From the NCBI GenBank assembly GCA_002699125.1, contig PABI01000179.1, forward strand, positions 1 to 64,000: DNA of 64,000 bases, written 5' to 3'. A model generated the notes under the pieces. That model had not been told where the DNA came from. It saw only the letters and a program-made list of their open reading frames with translations, and did not search any database. The DNA is from Anaerolineaceae bacterium (GTDB lineage Bacteria > Chloroflexota > Anaerolineae > Promineifilales > Promineifilaceae). The translations under genes and the position numbers were made by a program. Shown here one piece after another: positions 15,666-24,169 of the stretch. The stretch's first letter is position 1. Each line of letters opens with the position of its first letter.

Positions 15666-16937
15666 ATGAACAAGATTGAACAAGCAGTCCTCGACCAATT
15701 AGATTTTGATGCCCTGCTGCACGCCTTGGACCGGCTGGTGCAGATTCCCAGTCTGGATGGCACGGCCGAAGAAGTAAAGGTGCAGGCGGAAACGGCCGTT
15801 CTCATGCAATCGCTCGGGCTCGACGTAGAAACCTGGGAAATCGACTTTGCCGACCTGCAAACGCATCCTGCCTACACCGCCGAAGTTGAGCGCACGTCCG
15901 GCCTGGGCGTGCTGGGCAGCTACGGCCGCGGCGACGGCCCCACGCTCATCCTCAACGGCCACACCGACGTGGTTCCGGCGGGCGAGCTGGACCGCTGGCA
16001 CACTCCGCCCTGGCGCGCCACGTTCAACGAGACAGATGGCAACGTGTACGGCCGTGGCGCATTAGACATGAAAGGCGGCCTCTGCTGTGCCCTCTTTGCC
16101 GTTAAAGCAATCATTGATGCCGGTGTGCAGCTCAAAGGGCGGGTGCTGGTGCAGTCGGTTATTGGCGAAGAGGATGGTGGGGCCGGGACGCTAGCGGCCG
16201 TTTTGCATGGCCCCAAAGCCGATGCGGCCATCGTTGTGGAGCCAACGGAGCTGATGATTGCCCCGGCACAGGCTGGTGCCTATAACTTTCGTGTGACCAT
16301 TCCCGGAAAGGCGGCCCACGGCGCTATGCGCTTTGAGGGCGTCGATCCGCTGGAGAAGTTTTTGCTGGTTTACCAGGCCATTTTGGAATTAGAAAAAATT
16401 CGCAATGAGGCTGACGATCATCCCATGTTTGCCAACTATCCCGTACCCTACCCCATCTGCGTTGGCAAAATTCAGGGCGGCGTTTGGGCCTCCACTGTGG
16501 CCGAAACGCTCACGTTTGAAGGGCGCTACGGGGTGAAGATTGGTGAGGACCCGGCAGCGGCTAAACGGCAGTTAGAGGATCATGTGTTGACGGCCGTACA
16601 AAACGACCCCTGGCTCAGAGAAAACCCACCCGTCATCGAGTGGTGGGGTGCCCAGTTTGACCCGGCCGAGATTCCGGCGGACCATGCGATTGTGAAGGAA
16701 ACGGCCGTTTCCTTCCAGGAGATCACCGGAACCTCGGCCCAAATACAGGGGATGCCCTACGGAGCCGACATGCGCCTGCTGGTCAACGTGGGCAACATTC
16801 CCACCATCCTCTTTGGCCCCGGCGACGTGCGCAAAGCCCACCAACCCGACGAACACGTCCCCCTGGCCGACCTCAAAACCTGCACCCAAACCCTCGCCCT
16901 CACCATCCTCCGCTTCTGCCGGATTGTAGACAAATAA
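15666..16937 (+). CDS. M20 family metallopeptidase (ArgE/DapE/CPG2-like)
   Basis: The 423-residue enzyme has the M20 metal site: His99 and Asp101 in NGHTDVVPAG, bridging Asp134 in GRGALDMKGG, the Glu168-Glu169 pair in GEEDGG, and a further Glu in VVEPTE. A dimerisation domain lies at about 200-310. The family removes acyl groups from amino acids or cleaves dipeptides; the close relative cannot be chosen from motifs alone. There is no clear Shine-Dalgarno, and the upstream hairpin ends 18 nt before the start. Four ACGGCCGT copies are inside. Confidence 0.9.
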   Translation: MNKIEQAVLDQLDFDALLHALDRLVQIPSLDGTAEEVKVQAETAVLMQSLGLDVETWEIDFADLQTHPAYTAEVERTSGLGVLGSYGRGDGPTLILNGHTDVVPAGELDRWHTPPWRATFNETDGNVYGRGALDMKGGLCCALFAVKAIIDAGVQLKGRVLVQSVIGEEDGGAGTLAAVLHGPKADAAIVVEPTELMIAPAQAGAYNFRVTIPGKAAHGAMRFEGVDPLEKFLLVYQAILELEKIRNEADDHPMFANYPVPYPICVGKIQGGVWASTVAETLTFEGRYGVKIGEDPAAAKRQLEDHVLTAVQNDPWLRENPPVIEWWGAQFDPAEIPADHAIVKETAVSFQEITGTSAQIQGMPYGADMRLLVNVGNIPTILFGPGDVRKAHQPDEHVPLADLKTCTQTLALTILRFCRIVDK

Positions 16938-17022
16938 GGAACGCAGAGACCCGCAGAGCTTCGCAGAGAAAAAGCCAAATCTCTGTGCCGCTCTGCGCCT
17001 CCTCTGCGAAACTCTGTGTTCC
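16938..17022. repeat. Inverted repeat, CAGAG/CTCTG family
   Basis: GGAACGCAGAGACCCGCAG (from 16938) mirrors CTGCGAAACTCTGTGTTCC ending at 17022. It starts directly after the M20 stop codon and may end that transcript. Confidence 0.8.
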
Positions 17023-17048
17023 GCTTTTTCCCAATTTCAAAAATCCCC

Positions 17049-17079
17049 TTGACATTGACGTTACGTCATACTTTATGAT
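17049..17079 (+). promoter_or_regulatory. MerR-type promoter with 19-bp spacer and operator
   Basis: TTGACA (17049-17054) and TATGAT (17074-17079) are separated by 19 bp instead of 17, the hallmark of promoters activated by MerR proteins. The spacer contains the perfect dyad TGACGTTACGTCA (17056-17068). The adjacent gene encodes a MerR regulator, so autoregulation is very likely. Confidence 0.85.
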
Positions 17080-17092
17080 GGTTCCAGTTGAC

Positions 17093-17144
17093 CCTCCCGC
17101 AGGTTTAAGCCAGGGCCAGGCTCATAAACGAATCCTGCGGGAGG
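17093..17144. repeat. Inverted repeat CCTCCCGCAGG family
   Basis: CCTCCCGCAGG (17093-17103) and CCTGCGGGAGG (17134-17144) are perfect complements in the 5' leader of the MerR gene, ending 15 nt before its start. The same word forms the hairpin at 35519-35575. Confidence 0.8.
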
Positions 17145-17159
17145 TTTTAGGAGATGCGC

Positions 17160-17903
17160 ATGTACACGATTAAACAGTTAGCCGACCTGGCCAACGTGAG
17201 CCGCCGCACTTTGCGGTATTACGATCAGATAGATTTGCTGAAACCAACGGCCGTTGGCAACAACAACTATCGCTACTATGATCAAGATACCGTGCTGCGG
17301 CTGCAACAAATTCGCTTCTACCAGGAGATGGATTTCAGCCTGGAACAGATTCGGGAAATTCTAGATAAGTCCGATTTCAACACGCTGCAATCGCTGCAAA
17401 CCCAAAAAGAAGCCTTGCAGCAGCAGGCCAAACGGCTGGATCGGCTCATCAACACCATTGATAACACAATTTTGCATTTAGAAGGACAAATTAAGATGGA
17501 CAACAAAGAATTATTTGCTGGCTTCGATGAAGCCAAACAAAAAGAGTACGCCGCAGAAGCCAGCAAACGTTGGGATCCGCAACTGGTCAAACAATCCAAT
17601 CAGCGCTGGAACCGGCTGAGCCAAGAAGAAAAGGAAGCCATCCTGCAAGAAGGCAATCAAATTTACAGCGACATGATCGATCAGCTCAATGCTGAACCGG
17701 ACAGCGAAGCCGTGCAGGCCATTGTCGCCCGCTGGCACCAGCACATCCAGCACTTCTACGAACCCAGCTTCGCTGCGCTTCGTGGCCTGGGGCAAGGCTA
17801 TGCTTCTGACCCCGCCTTCCGCAACACCTTTGAAGCGATGCACCCCGACCTGCCGGACTTCTTGCATGAGGCAATTACCGTTTATTGTGACAACAACGAA
17901 TAA
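17160..17903 (+). CDS. MerR family regulator with TipAS domain (TipAL-like)
   Basis: The 247-residue protein has an N-terminal winged HTH (YTIKQLADLANVSRRTLRYYD, residues 2-22), a dimerisation coiled coil at about 75-110, and a C-terminal TipAS-type ligand-binding domain (about 120-245, with the FYEPS and ALGxxY-like elements). Members sense hydrophobic antibiotics or peptides and activate their own promoter by untwisting the long spacer. ATG 17160 is chosen because TAGGAG lies 7 nt upstream; ATG 17154 overlaps that site. The next gene, a DUF2268 zinc protease, is 79 nt downstream and is the likely co-regulated partner. Confidence 0.9.
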   Translation: MYTIKQLADLANVSRRTLRYYDQIDLLKPTAVGNNNYRYYDQDTVLRLQQIRFYQEMDFSLEQIREILDKSDFNTLQSLQTQKEALQQQAKRLDRLINTIDNTILHLEGQIKMDNKELFAGFDEAKQKEYAAEASKRWDPQLVKQSNQRWNRLSQEEKEAILQEGNQIYSDMIDQLNAEPDSEAVQAIVARWHQHIQHFYEPSFAALRGLGQGYASDPAFRNTFEAMHPDLPDFLHEAITVYCDNNE

Positions 17904-17909
17904 CCAACA

Positions 17910-17964
17910 TTTCCCCGGAAACTTATTGACGAGACGACATTCGCAAAAGCAGTTTCCGGGGAAA
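17910..17964. repeat. 14-bp perfect inverted repeat
   Basis: TTTCCCCGGAAACT (17910-17923) pairs perfectly with AGTTTCCGGGGAAA (17951-17964) in the gap between the MerR gene and the DUF2268 gene. Confidence 0.85.
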
Positions 17965-17982
17965 TTGAAGAGGGCACAAATC

Positions 17983-18901
17983 ATGAAAAGCAATTGGATA
18001 CCCACAAATGAATATTATCATCGCCTGCTGGCAGAGACGGATGCTGGAAAGCGTGAGCAGCTTTATTTGGAACTATTCGTCGAGCCGTGGCAGCAAATGA
18101 TGAGCATGATGCAGCGGCCCGGCATGGAGCAAAACGATCCGTTTGCCGGGGCCAAAGTGTGGGGCTGGCTGCTGCCGGATCAGGTGGCAGAAATCTCGAC
18201 CCTGCTCAAAACAATGGATGACGCCAACGCTTGGGAAACAGGCCGCGAAGCCGCAGTCCAAGCCGCAGCCCGCTTCACACCCTACGCCGACCGCCTGCCT
18301 TTTGACACCTTCGAGGGCTGGCTGGTCCTGGCCGCCCCGGCGCGGTTTGCCAGCGACCCGCAGCGCGGCTACACGGGCGCGACGGATTGGTTTGCACCAC
18401 GCTACATCGGCCAGTTTTGGCAGCCAAATGAGCACAATCTGCCGCGTCTAGCCGGTTTGGTGGCACACGAAATGCACCATCTGGTACGCTTCCGCATCTT
18501 CCCCTTCAATCCGCAAACCACAACCGTGGCCGAGTACATTGTGCTGGAAGGAATGGCCGAATCGTTTGCCGCCTCGCTGTTTGGCGAGGAAACGATAGGC
18601 TTTTTTGTTACTGAGGTGACTGAGGCTGAGCTGGAAGCGGCCAAATCGCTTATCACTGCTGGGCTGCACGAGACAGGCTTCAACCTGATTCGCAGCTACA
18701 TCTTTGGCGATGCCCTGGCGGAAAAAAAACGGCTACGAACCATTGGGCGGAATGCCCACGTTTGGCGGCTACGCCGTGGGCTATCACGTAGTGCAGGCAT
18801 TTTTGCAGCGCACCGGCATGAGCGTGGAAGAGGCTACTTTCGTCCCGGCGGATGAAATCGTAGCAAAATCGCGGTTCTTTGCTGAATTACACCCAGCCTA
18901 G
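17983..18901 (+). CDS. DUF2268 (YjaZ-like) putative zinc protease, frame interrupted at A8
   Basis: The N-terminal 249 codons give a soluble protein with HEMHH (162-166) and a following EGMAESFAASLFGEE helix that supplies the third zinc ligand, as in DUF2268 proteins. At an A8 run (18722-18729) the reading frame departs from the family. The expected ending (NGYEPLGGMPTFGGYAVGYH then VVQAFLQRTGMSVEEATFVP) is encoded one base further, and runs to 18901. With seven A the whole 306-residue protein would be in frame. So either one A is an extra base (true mutation or homopolymer error), or slippage restores the frame. Unshifted translation would add a nonsense tail ending at 18855. It lies after the TipAL-like regulator. 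Confidence 0.75.
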
Positions 18902-18925
18902 CACAGACAAATTTGTGGATGACAG

Positions 18926-18990
18926 GAGGAGTAAGCATCCTCAGATGCGACTCGGCTGGAGCCGTTCGCATCTGAGGATGCTTACTCCTC
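18926..18990. repeat. 25-bp perfect inverted repeat, probable terminator
   Basis: Positions 18926-18950 are perfectly complementary to 18966-18990 with a 15-nt loop, and ATTTTTT follows. It lies between the convergent DUF2268 and ABC ATPase genes, and its right arm contains the last codons and stop of the ATPase gene. Confidence 0.9.
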
Positions 18991-19995
18991 ATTTTTTGGG
19001 GGTTCGGCCGTTTCCAACAACCGCTCCTCGTAAATCCGGCGAATGGTAGCTTCAATATCCGGTTCGCGCACGGCCAAATCCTGCACCCGATATTTTGCCG
19101 ATAAACGGCCGATCAGCTCCGAAGCCGAAATAGCACCCCGCTCAAACTGATACTTGGCGCGTGAATCCTGGTATTCGACGACCGTGGCACCTTCGACCTT
19201 AACCGTTTCGTACGCCTCAGCAAAATCGACAACCAGTTCCCGTTTGCCGCCGAATTGATCTTGCAGAGATTCTAAACGGCCGTCAAACAACAATTTCCCC
19301 CGATCAATAATCATTACCCGCTGGCACAGCCGCTGCACGTCGGCCAGATCGTGCGTGGTAAGCAGCACCGTGGTGCCTCGCTCGGCATTGATGTGCTGGA
19401 TAAATTGGCGGATGCGCTCCTTGGCCACCACGTCCAGCCCGATGGTGGGCTCGTCCAAAAAGAGCAGGTCCGGGTTATGCAGCAGGGCGGCACAGATGTC
19501 GGCGCGCATACGCTGGCCTAGCGAGAGGGAGCGCACCGGCGTGTGCAAAAACGGCTCCATCTCCAGCATCTCGGTGAATTCAGCCAGATTTTGCTGGAAT
19601 AGGTCCGGCGGCACTTTGTAGACGTGGCGCAACAGCTCCAGCGATTCGATGACCGGCAAATCCCACCAGAGCGTGGTGCGCTGGCCAAATACGGCCCCGA
19701 TGCGGGCGACGTACTGCTGGCGTTCTTTGTGGGGGATACGGCCGTTCACCATCACCTTCCCGCCCGACGGCACCAGCAGCCCCGTCAGCATCTTAATTGT
19801 GGTCGATTTGCCCGCGCCGTTTGGCCCCAGATAACCGACCAACTCACCCGGCTGCACGCCAAAGCTGATGCCATCCACCGCCCGCACTCGTCTTGCCCCT
19901 CGTGAAAAAAAGCTGCGCAGCGCGCCAAACCGCCCGGAATAATGCTTCCGCACAAAAAAGTGTTTCTGCAAATCTGTGACTTCAATAATGTTCAT
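18982..19995 (-). CDS. ABC exporter ATP-binding subunit
   Basis: This 337-residue ATPase has Walker A GPNGAGKST (57-65), a variant signature LSLGQRMRAD (157-166), Walker B LLFLDEP (177-183) and TTHDLADVQRLC. The longer loop before Walker A (HYSGRFGALRSFFSRGARRV) and the LSLGQ signature are characteristic of the group paired with DUF990/ABC2_membrane_6 permeases (COG4586). It is the last gene of the operon with two permeases at 20113-21715, making a heterodimeric exporter of unknown substrate. The C-terminal 100 residues form an accessory domain. Confidence 0.92.
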   Translation of the reverse strand: MNIIEVTDLQKHFFVRKHYSGRFGALRSFFSRGARRVRAVDGISFGVQPGELVGYLGPNGAGKSTTIKMLTGLLVPSGGKVMVNGRIPHKERQQYVARIGAVFGQRTTLWWDLPVIESLELLRHVYKVPPDLFQQNLAEFTEMLEMEPFLHTPVRSLSLGQRMRADICAALLHNPDLLFLDEPTIGLDVVAKERIRQFIQHINAERGTTVLLTTHDLADVQRLCQRVMIIDRGKLLFDGRLESLQDQFGGKRELVVDFAEAYETVKVEGATVVEYQDSRAKYQFERGAISASELIGRLSAKYRVQDLAVREPDIEATIRRIYEERLLETAEPPKNEE

Positions 19996-20008
19996 AGTTG
20001 TTTTCTTT

Positions 20009-20113
20009 ATCCGCAGATTACACAGGCTTGTGGTGAGCGAAGTCGTACCATTAGCGCAGATCTTTTTTGCTCCTTAAAAAGAAAATCTGCGTCAATCTGC
20101 GAAATCTGCGGAT
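20009..20113. repeat. Inverted repeat ATCCGCAGATT/AATCTGCGGAT family
   Basis: ATCCGCAGATT (20009-20019) mirrors AATCTGCGGAT (20103-20113), with further AATCTGCG words in between. It lies inside the exporter operon between permease and ATPase. A second copy of the family is at 52061-52141. Confidence 0.8.
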
Positions 20114-20922
20114 TAACTTCCCGTGCTTTGGTAATGCTGAATGCCAAAGCGCCAGACGCGCAGCGACAGCCAGAGCAGGCCAAAGCCCACCAGCGGCGAC
20201 ACAAACGGGGCAATGGCCGGAAAGTTAAACGGGTCTGGCTTGTCTAAAAAGTAGAGTGCCGGATAAAAGTTTAGAAAAATGGCGGGCACAATGTAGGTAA
20301 AAAAGCGGCGCAGCCAGTTGGGATAAATGGTCATTGGATAAGACATTGTGAAGCCACCGCCGTAGGTAAGCATGTTCAGCACCTCAATCGAGTCCACCGT
20401 CCAAAAGGTGATCGTGCCGCCAATGACAAACAATCCGCCAAAAAAGGCGACAAGGCTGGCAATGACCACGGGCAAATAGAGCAGCTTGGGCACGGTCCAG
20501 GTGATGTCGTTGAGCGACAGGGCGTAGGCAAAGATAGCCAGGCCAAAGGCCACGCGCCCCAGGCGGCGCAGCACCAGCCGCGACCCCATCACCTGAGCGG
20601 TGATGTTGATGGGGCGCAGCAGAAGCTGGTCAAAACTGCCCTGGCGCACGGTCAGACCAAAGCGGGGCGGGTCGAAGCCGCTGAACAGCATATCCATGAA
20701 GTTGAAGGCGATTTCGACCATCCCGTACAAAAAAGCGATTTCCGGCAGTCGCCATCCTTGCAAATCGCCAAAGCGCTGGATAACTAACGCCACCGAACCG
20801 AACTCCACAACGACGGTTAGGGCAGTGGCAATGAGATCGAGCAGAAACGAAGCGCGGTATTGCAGTTGAGAGCGAATCTGGATGCCGATCAGACGCCGGT
20901 AAATGTCAAGCGTGTGTCGCAC
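20113..20922 (-). CDS. ABC-2 family exporter permease (DUF990-like), subunit 2
   Basis: This 269-residue permease has six predicted helices. Family features include the short FDQLLLRPIN motif after the second helix, seen in ABC2_membrane_6 proteins, and the FTYIVPAIFLNFYPA segment near the end. A GTG start at 20922 is supported by GGAGGG upstream, and only one base separates it from the stop of the preceding permease, so translation is coupled. It probably pairs with the 20924-21715 product, since this family works as heterodimers. Confidence 0.9.
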   Translation of the reverse strand: MRHTLDIYRRLIGIQIRSQLQYRASFLLDLIATALTVVVEFGSVALVIQRFGDLQGWRLPEIAFLYGMVEIAFNFMDMLFSGFDPPRFGLTVRQGSFDQLLLRPINITAQVMGSRLVLRRLGRVAFGLAIFAYALSLNDITWTVPKLLYLPVVIASLVAFFGGLFVIGGTITFWTVDSIEVLNMLTYGGGFTMSYPMTIYPNWLRRFFTYIVPAIFLNFYPALYFLDKPDPFNFPAIAPFVSPLVGFGLLWLSLRVWRFGIQHYQSTGS

Positions 20923-20923
20923 C

Positions 20924-21715
20924 TTACCCTCCTAAAATAACCAGACGGCGCACGGCCGTTTTCAACACCAACTGTCCCAAAATTGCCAAACCCACCACCC
21001 ACACCAGCTGCATGAACAATGCCCGGTACAAGTCCGGCCCCTGCACCAAACCCAGGTAAACTTCTACCACCAAATTGAGCGTGTACGGGAACGGCGTCAG
21101 GTGCGCAATGGTTTGCACCCACTCGGGGAAGAAGCGCAGCGGCATGAGAAAACCGGACAAAAACCAGCCAAAAATATAGCCGGTGCCGATGATACCTCTA
21201 GCATTCGGCGACCAAAAAGCGGCCAGGTTGATTAAGAAGCGAAACGTAAAGCTAACGAGCCAACTGAGGCATACGGCCGTTCCCAACCAAAACCAGTTTA
21301 CCAAACCGCTAGGATAATTCATGGGAAAAACCAGGCCAAAAAAGACCATAATCAACCCACCACGCAGCAGCAGCGCCACGCCGGCCCGGCCGGCATCCTT
21401 GGCCATCCAGAACTGGAAATATCCCATCGGTTTCAGCAAGTCGGCCCCGACTTCACCGGTATGCACCGACTCCATAAGCTCAAACCAGCCAAACAGAGCC
21501 AAATAGGTAATCACCGCCTGGGTAAGGGCCACGTAAGCGTAGAGATCCGTTTCGGTGATGCCTTCGACGACGGGACGGCCGTCATACAAAGCCAGCAGCA
21601 CGGAAACGCGCAGCCAGCCAAAACCAAAGTTGGTGATCAATCCAGCAATCGTGGCCGCCCGGTAGGTGAGATGGCGGCGAAAGCTGCGTTGGGCAATTTC
21701 CCAAAAAAGTCGCAT
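20924..21715 (-). CDS. ABC-2 family exporter permease (DUF990-like), subunit 1
   Basis: The first gene of a three-gene exporter operon, 263 residues with six predicted helices. The ELMESVHTGEVGADLLKPMGYF segment matches the conserved cytoplasmic loop of ABC2_membrane_6 proteins (ExExxxxxGxxxxxLLKP). A TTGACA/GAGAAT promoter lies 47-75 nt upstream. The partner permease and ATPase follow on the minus strand. Substrate unknown; relatives are often listed as antibiotic or viologen exporters. Confidence 0.9.
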   Translation of the reverse strand: MRLFWEIAQRSFRRHLTYRAATIAGLITNFGFGWLRVSVLLALYDGRPVVEGITETDLYAYVALTQAVITYLALFGWFELMESVHTGEVGADLLKPMGYFQFWMAKDAGRAGVALLLRGGLIMVFFGLVFPMNYPSGLVNWFWLGTAVCLSWLVSFTFRFLINLAAFWSPNARGIIGTGYIFGWFLSGFLMPLRFFPEWVQTIAHLTPFPYTLNLVVEVYLGLVQGPDLYRALFMQLVWVVGLAILGQLVLKTAVRRLVILGG

Positions 21716-21761
21716 GAGAGGGAACCTGTTGACAATTGGTTAAGGACGAAACGAATCCGCT

Positions 21762-21790
21762 ATTCTCTGCCTGTTGGCGCAGATTGTCAA
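21762..21790 (-). promoter_or_regulatory. Putative sigma70 promoter of ABC exporter operon
   Basis: On the minus strand TTGACA (21790-21785) is followed after 17 bp by GAGAAT (21767-21762), a perfect -35 and a 4/6 -10 match, placed 47 nt before the first permease start. Confidence 0.5.
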
Positions 21791-22166
21791 ATCGCCGAAC
21801 CGTTAAAACATACGTGAACGATTGGTTAATTGGGCGTAGTTTCTGTGGCAGAAATGCAATTTTTTGCTAGGCTTGGTACCCTGGAAGTATCAACCTCCAC
21901 CTCGGGAGCCTTTCTTCCGTATGTTGTAGTTTTCAATTGCATACCAATGTCTTATGTGGTTGCGGCCATATTAGGAGATTTTGCCCAATGCATGCCTGTT
22001 CGGGTGCGGTTATCGTAAAGGGCGCGTGAATTTATTAAAAGACTCACGCCCTGTAGATGGCTATTTGTTGGGAGCCGGACACCATTAGGTAAGACAATAA
22101 TTAAGAAATGAAAATTCTAATGTGGGTGGCAACAAGCACCTACATTATTTGTTTTTGGAGAGAAAA
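21791..22166. other. Intergenic region without clear gene
   Basis: No convincing ORF. An imperfect hairpin GGGCGcgTGA (22020-22029) with TCACGCCC (22044-22051) lies near the right end, about 115 nt before the next gene. The region is AT-rich and has no ACGGCCGT copy. Confidence 0.5.
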
Positions 22167-22709
22167 ATGACATCCCGCACAACCCTATCCCGTTGGTTGG
22201 GCAAGCAAAAGCCCGCATCTGGCACAACCGCCCTCACGGTACATTCACCGAATGAAGTGATTGTTCCGCAACGGCCGTTACCCATTCCCCACCAGCCAGA
22301 ACCTATCATCATCCCCCTCCCCCCCAACGAGCCCCAAACCCAAACCGAAACGCTTTCCAACTTTTTGCGCATTGGCCGCCTGTACCATCCGCTGTGCCGT
22401 AATAACTTTGTAGAGCGGGTGCAAATTGGCTACTATGCTTACGAACGGCGCGAAGAGTGGCGCACCTGTGCGCTGGCAGCTGCCTACGCCGGTGCCTTTG
22501 GCCCGCAAGCCATCGAACGGCCGGATTTTTCTTACAGTATGGCGGTTTGGCGGCTGAGCCAGCGCGTCGGCTTCGACATCGGCCAGCGCCAGGTGATTGG
22601 CCCCACCGGCCGCCACAGCAATCTGGCGGATGAGATGATCAAGCTGGTCGACGAAAATCTTTGGACACGCGCCGGTGTGGCTGACTGGGTAGAAAGCCTC
22701 GGTTTTTAA
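22167..22709 (+). CDS. Hypothetical protein, 180 aa
   Basis: Not recognised. The first 60 residues are basic and then Pro-rich (a run of PLPIPHQPEPIIIPLPPNEPQ-like sequence, 34-54), likely disordered. The C-terminal 120 residues look folded, with a Tyr/Trp-rich helical pattern (IGYYAYERREEWRTCALAAAY) and a final LVDENLWTRAGVADWVESLGF. There is no membrane segment. ATG 22167 has TTGGAGAG upstream, better than the in-frame upstream codons. A terminator follows at 22746. It is monocistronic between two divergent or separate units. Confidence 0.65.
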   Translation: MTSRTTLSRWLGKQKPASGTTALTVHSPNEVIVPQRPLPIPHQPEPIIIPLPPNEPQTQTETLSNFLRIGRLYHPLCRNNFVERVQIGYYAYERREEWRTCALAAAYAGAFGPQAIERPDFSYSMAVWRLSQRVGFDIGQRQVIGPTGRHSNLADEMIKLVDENLWTRAGVADWVESLGF

Positions 22710-22745
22710 GCAAGTATCGTTCGCTAAAATTTATTTCTGCAATTT

Positions 22746-22780
22746 CAGGGCGCGCAGCTAATACTGTGCGCCCTGTTTGT
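22746..22780 (+). terminator. Intrinsic terminator
   Basis: CAGGGCGC (22746-22753) and GCGCCCTG (22768-22775) form an 8-bp stem followed by TTTGTTTT. It ends the 22167-22709 transcript. Confidence 0.8.
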
Positions 22781-22868
22781 TTTGGGTTTAACGGGTAACA
22801 AATTTCATCGTAGCATCATCTGAAATAATGAAAGAGGCAAAAGTATACCGCGGCGTACGGCCGTTGCG

Positions 22869-22877
22869 TGGTATAAT
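22869..22877 (+). promoter_or_regulatory. Extended -10 promoter TGGTATAAT before transaldolase
   Basis: TGGTATAAT ends 119 nt before the transaldolase start. An ACGGCCGT copy lies just upstream at 22856, where the -35 region would begin. The leader of about 110 nt shows no obvious structure. Confidence 0.55.
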
Positions 22878-22996
22878 TGGCCCGTAGCAGCTGATTTCCA
22901 CTAGCCTCACCTTACCAACCACCACAAGTTAGCTAACCATCGTTCTTCGCAAACGATTGATTTGACATAAACTTATTCGACGCAAAAGGAAACCTC

Positions 22997-24169
22997 ATGA
23001 GCAAACTACATGAATTATTTCAACTTGGTCAATCTGTCTGGTATGATAACATCTCCCGCGCCTTGCTAGATTCTGGCGAGATGCAAGCCTTGATCGACGA
23101 CGGCATCGTCGGCGTGACCTCTAACCCCTCTATTTTTGAAAAAGCTATCGCCAAAAGCAGTGATTATGATGCCGCCATCCGCCAACTGGCGCTGGCAGGC
23201 AAATCTACTACGGAGATTTATGAAGCATTGGCGCTGGAAGATATCGGCGAAACGGCCGATCTGCTAAAGCCGGTCTACGATAAAACCGGCGGCGTCGATG
23301 GCTACATTAGCCTGGAAGTGAGCCCCACGCTGGCCCGCGACACGGCAGGCACCATTGCCGAGGCGCGCCGTCTGTTTACGGCGCTGGGTCGCCCCAACAT
23401 CATGATTAAAGTGCCCGCCACGCCGGAAGGCATTCCCGCCATCGAGACGCTCACAGCGGAGGGGATCAACATCAACGTGACCCTCATCTTCTCTTTAAGC
23501 AGCTACGAAGACGTGATGAACGCCTACATTACCGGCCTAGAAAAACGACTGGCCGCCGGACAACCCATTGACCACATCAGCTCCGTGGCTTCCTTTTTTG
23601 TAAGCCGGGTGGATACGGCCGTCGACAACGCCCTCGATGCCAAAGGCAACCAGGAACTTCAGGGCAAGATCGCTGTGGCCAACGCCAAAATAGCTTACGC
23701 CCGTTTTCAGCAGGTGTTCAGCGGCGACCGCTGGCAGGCGCTGGTAGGAAACGGCGCGCGGGTGCAACGGCCGTTGTGGGCCAGCACTTCCACCAAAAAC
23801 CCTGCCTACCCGAACACCCTCTACGTCGATACCCTCATCGGACCAGACACAGTCAACACGATGCCGCCGGCCACGGTTGAAGCGTTCAAAGACCACGGCG
23901 TCGTGGCCGTCACCCTCAGCGAAGGCGTAGAAGATGCTGCCGGACAGCTGGAAGCATTGGCCCAGGCCGGCGTCGATTTAGATGCCGTGACCGAACAGCT
24001 GCAAGTTGACGGCGTGGATGCTTTTGCCCAATCGTTCCACGCGCTGATGGACAGCATCGAAAGCAAGCGCGTGGCCATTTTGGCCGGAACCAATGGCTTC
24101 TCTACCGCTTTGGGCAGTGAGGAAACGGCCGTCGACGCCACCGTGGCTGAATTGCAAAAAAAAACTTAA
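22997..24169 (+). CDS. tal: Transaldolase (N-terminal part of a transaldolase/Pgi fusion)
   Basis: Transaldolase moves a dihydroxyacetone unit between sugar phosphates in the non-oxidative pentose phosphate pathway. The 390-residue part has the NPSIFEKAI segment (TSNPSIF, 36-42), the Schiff-base Lys138 in IMIKVPAT, and TLIFS plus SFFVSRVDTA motifs of class-1-like Tal. The frame ends at TAA 24167 just after an A9 run. One base back, the sequence continues directly into Pgi with no gap, as in the known bifunctional Tal-Pgi proteins (about 950 aa) of Chloroflexota and some cyanobacteria. The C-terminal 80 residues before the run are the usual linker region. It is followed by zwf. Confidence 0.92.
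   Translation: MSKLHELFQLGQSVWYDNISRALLDSGEMQALIDDGIVGVTSNPSIFEKAIAKSSDYDAAIRQLALAGKSTTEIYEALALEDIGETADLLKPVYDKTGGVDGYISLEVSPTLARDTAGTIAEARRLFTALGRPNIMIKVPATPEGIPAIETLTAEGININVTLIFSLSSYEDVMNAYITGLEKRLAAGQPIDHISSVASFFVSRVDTAVDNALDAKGNQELQGKIAVANAKIAYARFQQVFSGDRWQALVGNGARVQRPLWASTSTKNPAYPNTLYVDTLIGPDTVNTMPPATVEAFKDHGVVAVTLSEGVEDAAGQLEALAQAGVDLDAVTEQLQVDGVDAFAQSFHALMDSIESKRVAILAGTNGFSTALGSEETAVDATVAELQKKT
24156..24164 (+). other. A9 run at the Tal/Pgi frame change
   Basis: Nine A are followed by C. In the tal frame the codons are CAA AAA AAA ACT TAA. A -1 slip on A-AAA-AAA gives AAA AAC TTA ATT GAG and joins the Pgi frame. With ten A (or seven) the fusion would be continuous. This is either a homopolymer indel or a slippery site. 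Confidence 0.8.
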
